Origin: Jonesia quinghaiensis DSM 15701
GTDB taxonomy: Bacteria > Actinomycetota > Actinomycetes > Actinomycetales > Cellulomonadaceae
Assembly: GCF_000423205.1 (NCBI RefSeq)
Contig: NZ_AUHN01000004.1
Coordinates: forward strand, 310,001 to 374,000
Length of the DNA stretch: 64,000 nt
Reading direction: 5' to 3'
The translations under genes were made by a program, and so were the position numbers. Below the pieces are notes generated by a model. It was not told the DNA's origin. It worked only from the letters and a program-made list of their open reading frames with translations, and searched no databases. Shown in pieces: positions 62,118-64,000 of this stretch. The number at the start of each line of letters is the position of its first letter. Position 1 is the stretch's first letter.

Positions 62118-64000
62118 CTACTTCACAACCCGCCAGGTTGCATCAGCCCGTGAAACGGCGGTGAGAACCGGGTCAACGTACAGCACGTATCCGTAGTGCC
62201 GTAGGTAGCGGTCAGGTGCGCTAACTGCCTCGAAAGACACCGCCGATGCGTCGGCAAGCCCTGGTATCTCGCGGAACGTTGCCGATTGGGCGAATGCAGC
62301 TGTGCCGTCGTTGCGTTCCACTTTCACTTCCCGGCCAACTTGGCGCAGGTAATAGCCGGGGAAGTTCGCTGATTCAAAAGACACCCTGGTGCCGTCACCG
62401 GTGCTGAGCCCAGCGACTCGCTTCCAGTTCCAGTCGTCAGTGTTCTGCAACGGGTCAATCCGGCCCACGTAGTGCTGGTGGCGAATGAAACGCTGTGGGA
62501 AGTTATACGACTGCACAGTCACCGGGGTTGCCGTGACCGGCGCCCCTGGGGTGGTGGGGTCTGTTGGGTTGGTTGGTTGTGGTGTTGGTGCCGGGTTAGT
62601 GGGTTCTGGTTCAGGCGTCGGCTCAGGCGCCGGTGTTGTTGGCTCGCCGCCCGACACTGGTGGTTTCGCCGTGTAGTCGGCTGCGGTGGGTTTGCGTGTC
62701 ACTTCACTGACCGGTGCAGTGAGGTTGCGCATCGGGTGGGTTTTTTTGGTGTCGTCATCAGCAAACCCGTACCACACCCCGGACTCAAAACTGGTGGGCC
62801 ACAGTTCATTGTCACCGTGGATTTGGGCGTTACCCGACACGGTGATGTTTGATTGGAATGCACCAACACCACGGAACGTCGTGTTGATGACCGCGTTTCC
62901 GCTGATCTTTGCGTTGCCGCGCACAAGGGACATCCCCCGAACAACTGCGTTGTCGGTGACGGTGCCGCTCATGATGGTGGCGTGGTCTTCGATCCGTGCG
63001 TTACCGGACACTGTCCCGCCCAGTACTCGGGCGCGGGGACCTACATACGCTGACTGTGCGACAGTGGCACCGTTTGCTACCCAACCGCCTCCGTTGCTGT
63101 GTGCGCGACCTGCCGGCTTTGGTAGTTCAGCGGGCTTTGCACCCGTGAGGTCAACAGTCCAGGGGTAACGGTAGATCGAGTAGTACGGCTGGTTGTGCTT
63201 GATGCTCTGGAGTTCAGTGGGAGCGCCAAGCACCGTGAGGTACACGCCTTTATCCCCAGATTTTAGGGGCACGTTAACCGTTCCGTTAGTGGTTTTGTTC
63301 AGTGCGGAGTAGCGCGGTTTACCGTCAGCGCCTTCCACAACAACACCCCAACGCCACCCGGACGCTGCCTTGCCGGGGTTGGATGGTTCATTCTCGAAGC
63401 CGGGAAGTTTCGCAGTAGCTGAGTCGCCTTGCACAATCCCGTTGAAACCCACGGTGATGCTTGATGCCCCAGCGTCTGGCATCAGGCGCACCACGTTGTA
63501 ACCCCAGCGTTGTGGGGCTGCCTCAAAGGGAACGGAGTAACGTCCAGCCACACCATCAACGGTGTTCAGTGGTGTGAGGCGCATGGTGCGGTCACCGGTG
63601 AGGTTGTCGAAACCGCCATAAGCTTTGCGGTACGTGTCTGTGCCGTAGTCCCAGGTGATGTTACGCATCGCCCAGTTCCCAAATTCGTCGTTAAGACGAT
63701 CGATGGACCAGCCTTGGTTTTTCATCAACACCGCGAAGGGGTCAGCGGTGTTGTAACCAGATGTTCCAGGTTTTGGCGCGTTTTTCCACAAGCCTTGTAC
63801 CGCGTCGATGCCGTGGTTGATCTTGACGTACTCCCAGAACTGCCAGTTGCAGTAGTTGTTGCGGGTGGAGCCGTAGTACAGGTTGGTGTTATTGACGAAC
63901 AGTTCGGAGCAGTGCACGTTACTGCGGAACTCGGGGAGTTGGTGGGTCATCCAGTTGGCGTGGGATTCCCAGATCCACCCCACATAGGGGGAGTCACGGA
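62118..64000 (-). CDS. Secreted DUF6055 protein with beta-helix and AbfB domain (N-terminus outside window)
   Basis: At least 627 residues; the frame runs open to the window edge. The N-terminal part (SHANWMTHQLPEF, NWQFWEYVKINHGIDAVQGL, DEFGNWAMRNITWDYG) is the DUF6055/Svx-type domain with metalloprotease-like layout. A central stretch (~residues 310-375 of the visible part) repeats G-N-A-x-I/V units (SGNARIEDHATIMSGTVTDN), a left-handed beta-helix. Then a Pro/Thr linker and a C-terminal AbfB domain (FPQRFIRHQHYVGRI and FPGYYLRQ) for arabinose-type sugar binding. Likely secreted and surface- or polysaccharide-active. Confidence 0.8.
   Translation of the reverse strand, partial: RDSPYVGWIWESHANWMTHQLPEFRSNVHCSELFVNNTNLYYGSTRNNYCNWQFWEYVKINHGIDAVQGLWKNAPKPGTSGYNTADPFAVLMKNQGWSIDRLNDEFGNWAMRNITWDYGTDTYRKAYGGFDNLTGDRTMRLTPLNTVDGVAGRYSVPFEAAPQRWGYNVVRLMPDAGASSITVGFNGIVQGDSATAKLPGFENEPSNPGKAASGWRWGVVVEGADGKPRYSALNKTTNGTVNVPLKSGDKGVYLTVLGAPTELQSIKHNQPYYSIYRYPWTVDLTGAKPAELPKPAGRAHSNGGGWVANGATVAQSAYVGPRARVLGGTVSGNARIEDHATIMSGTVTDNAVVRGMSLVRGNAKISGNAVINTTFRGVGAFQSNITVSGNAQIHGDNELWPTSFESGVWYGFADDDTKKTHPMRNLTAPVSEVTRKPTAADYTAKPPVSGGEPTTPAPEPTPEPEPTNPAPTPQPTNPTDPTTPGAPVTATPVTVQSYNFPQRFIRHQHYVGRIDPLQNTDDWNWKRVAGLSTGDGTRVSFESANFPGYYLRQVGREVKVERNDGTAAFAQSATFREIPGLADASAVSFEAVSAPDRYLRHYGYVLYVDPVLTAVSRADATWRVVK

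Noticed and set aside
1-64000. tRNA, rRNA, transposase or integrase genes
   Set aside because: I looked for T-loop and anticodon-arm patterns and for transposase/recombinase motifs and saw none; a covariance-model search would be decisive.

Overview
The window is a chromosomal segment of a Gram-positive actinomycete with moderately high GC (my visual estimate is 55-60 percent). The evidence is a heme-uptake cluster with an HtaA protein behind DtxR-like boxes, zinc-free (C-minus) ribosomal protein paralogs around a Zur-type palindrome, a fructose PTS operon led by a DeoR regulator, FtsX-type ABC exporters with a peptidoglycan-binding adaptor, frequent GTG starts and many 4-nt ATGA/GTGA gene overlaps. 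A member of Micrococcales, perhaps Dermatophilaceae-like, would fit, but that is inference. I found no tRNA, rRNA, CRISPR array, transposase or integrase.

Layout. 1-8.7 kb: LacI-family tail, small proteins, ASCH protein, DedA, NmrA-type reductase, short UvrA paralog, DUF4914 P-loop protein. 8.7-11.6 kb: FCD-GntR regulator and MFS exporter behind a perfect palindrome, then a TusA-like protein and a lipoprotein. 11.6-16.2 kb: TPP riboswitch plus ykoF-ykoE-ykoD-ykoC thiamine/HMP ECF transporter. 16.4-19 kb: NERD protein, Ung, small proteins. 19.2-22.6 kb: large secreted subtilase. 22.9-28.1 kb: MATE, NAD-kinase-like/SPFH operon, lipoprotein, NrtR-like NUDIX regulator. 28.1-31.35 kb: AT-richer ABC exporter module between 24-bp direct repeats. 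31.6-35.1 kb: four-gene efflux operon. 35.3-38.6 kb: MerR-prfC-MFS overlapping operon. 38.8-46.3 kb: SulP, YCII protein, glutathionyl-hydroquinone-reductase-like protein, flavin disulfide reductase, isochorismatase and GlxA regulator. 46.3-48.7 kb: rpmJ, CobW-like, rpmE2 / rpmB-rpmG-rpsN. 48.9-51.9 kb: membrane proteins and a HipBA toxin-antitoxin pair. 52-57.7 kb: fruR-fruK-EIIA-EIIBC-ptsH-ptsI. 58-62 kb: htaA-hmuT-hmuU-hmuV. 62.1-64 kb: edge-truncated secreted DUF6055/AbfB protein.

How the genes work together. Several blocks are coherent metabolite systems: thiamine uptake under a riboswitch, fructose uptake and phosphorylation under FruR, heme iron under DtxR, and zinc sparing under Zur. 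The less usual material lies at 24.5-31.6 kb. There a 73-bp compound palindrome occurs twice, overlapping gene ends in one copy, and a 3.2-kb ABC module has apparently been inserted at the 3' end of the NUDIX gene. A shared 13-mer before the NUDIX gene and before the SPFH/NAD-kinase-like operon hints at one NAD-metabolite-responsive regulon.
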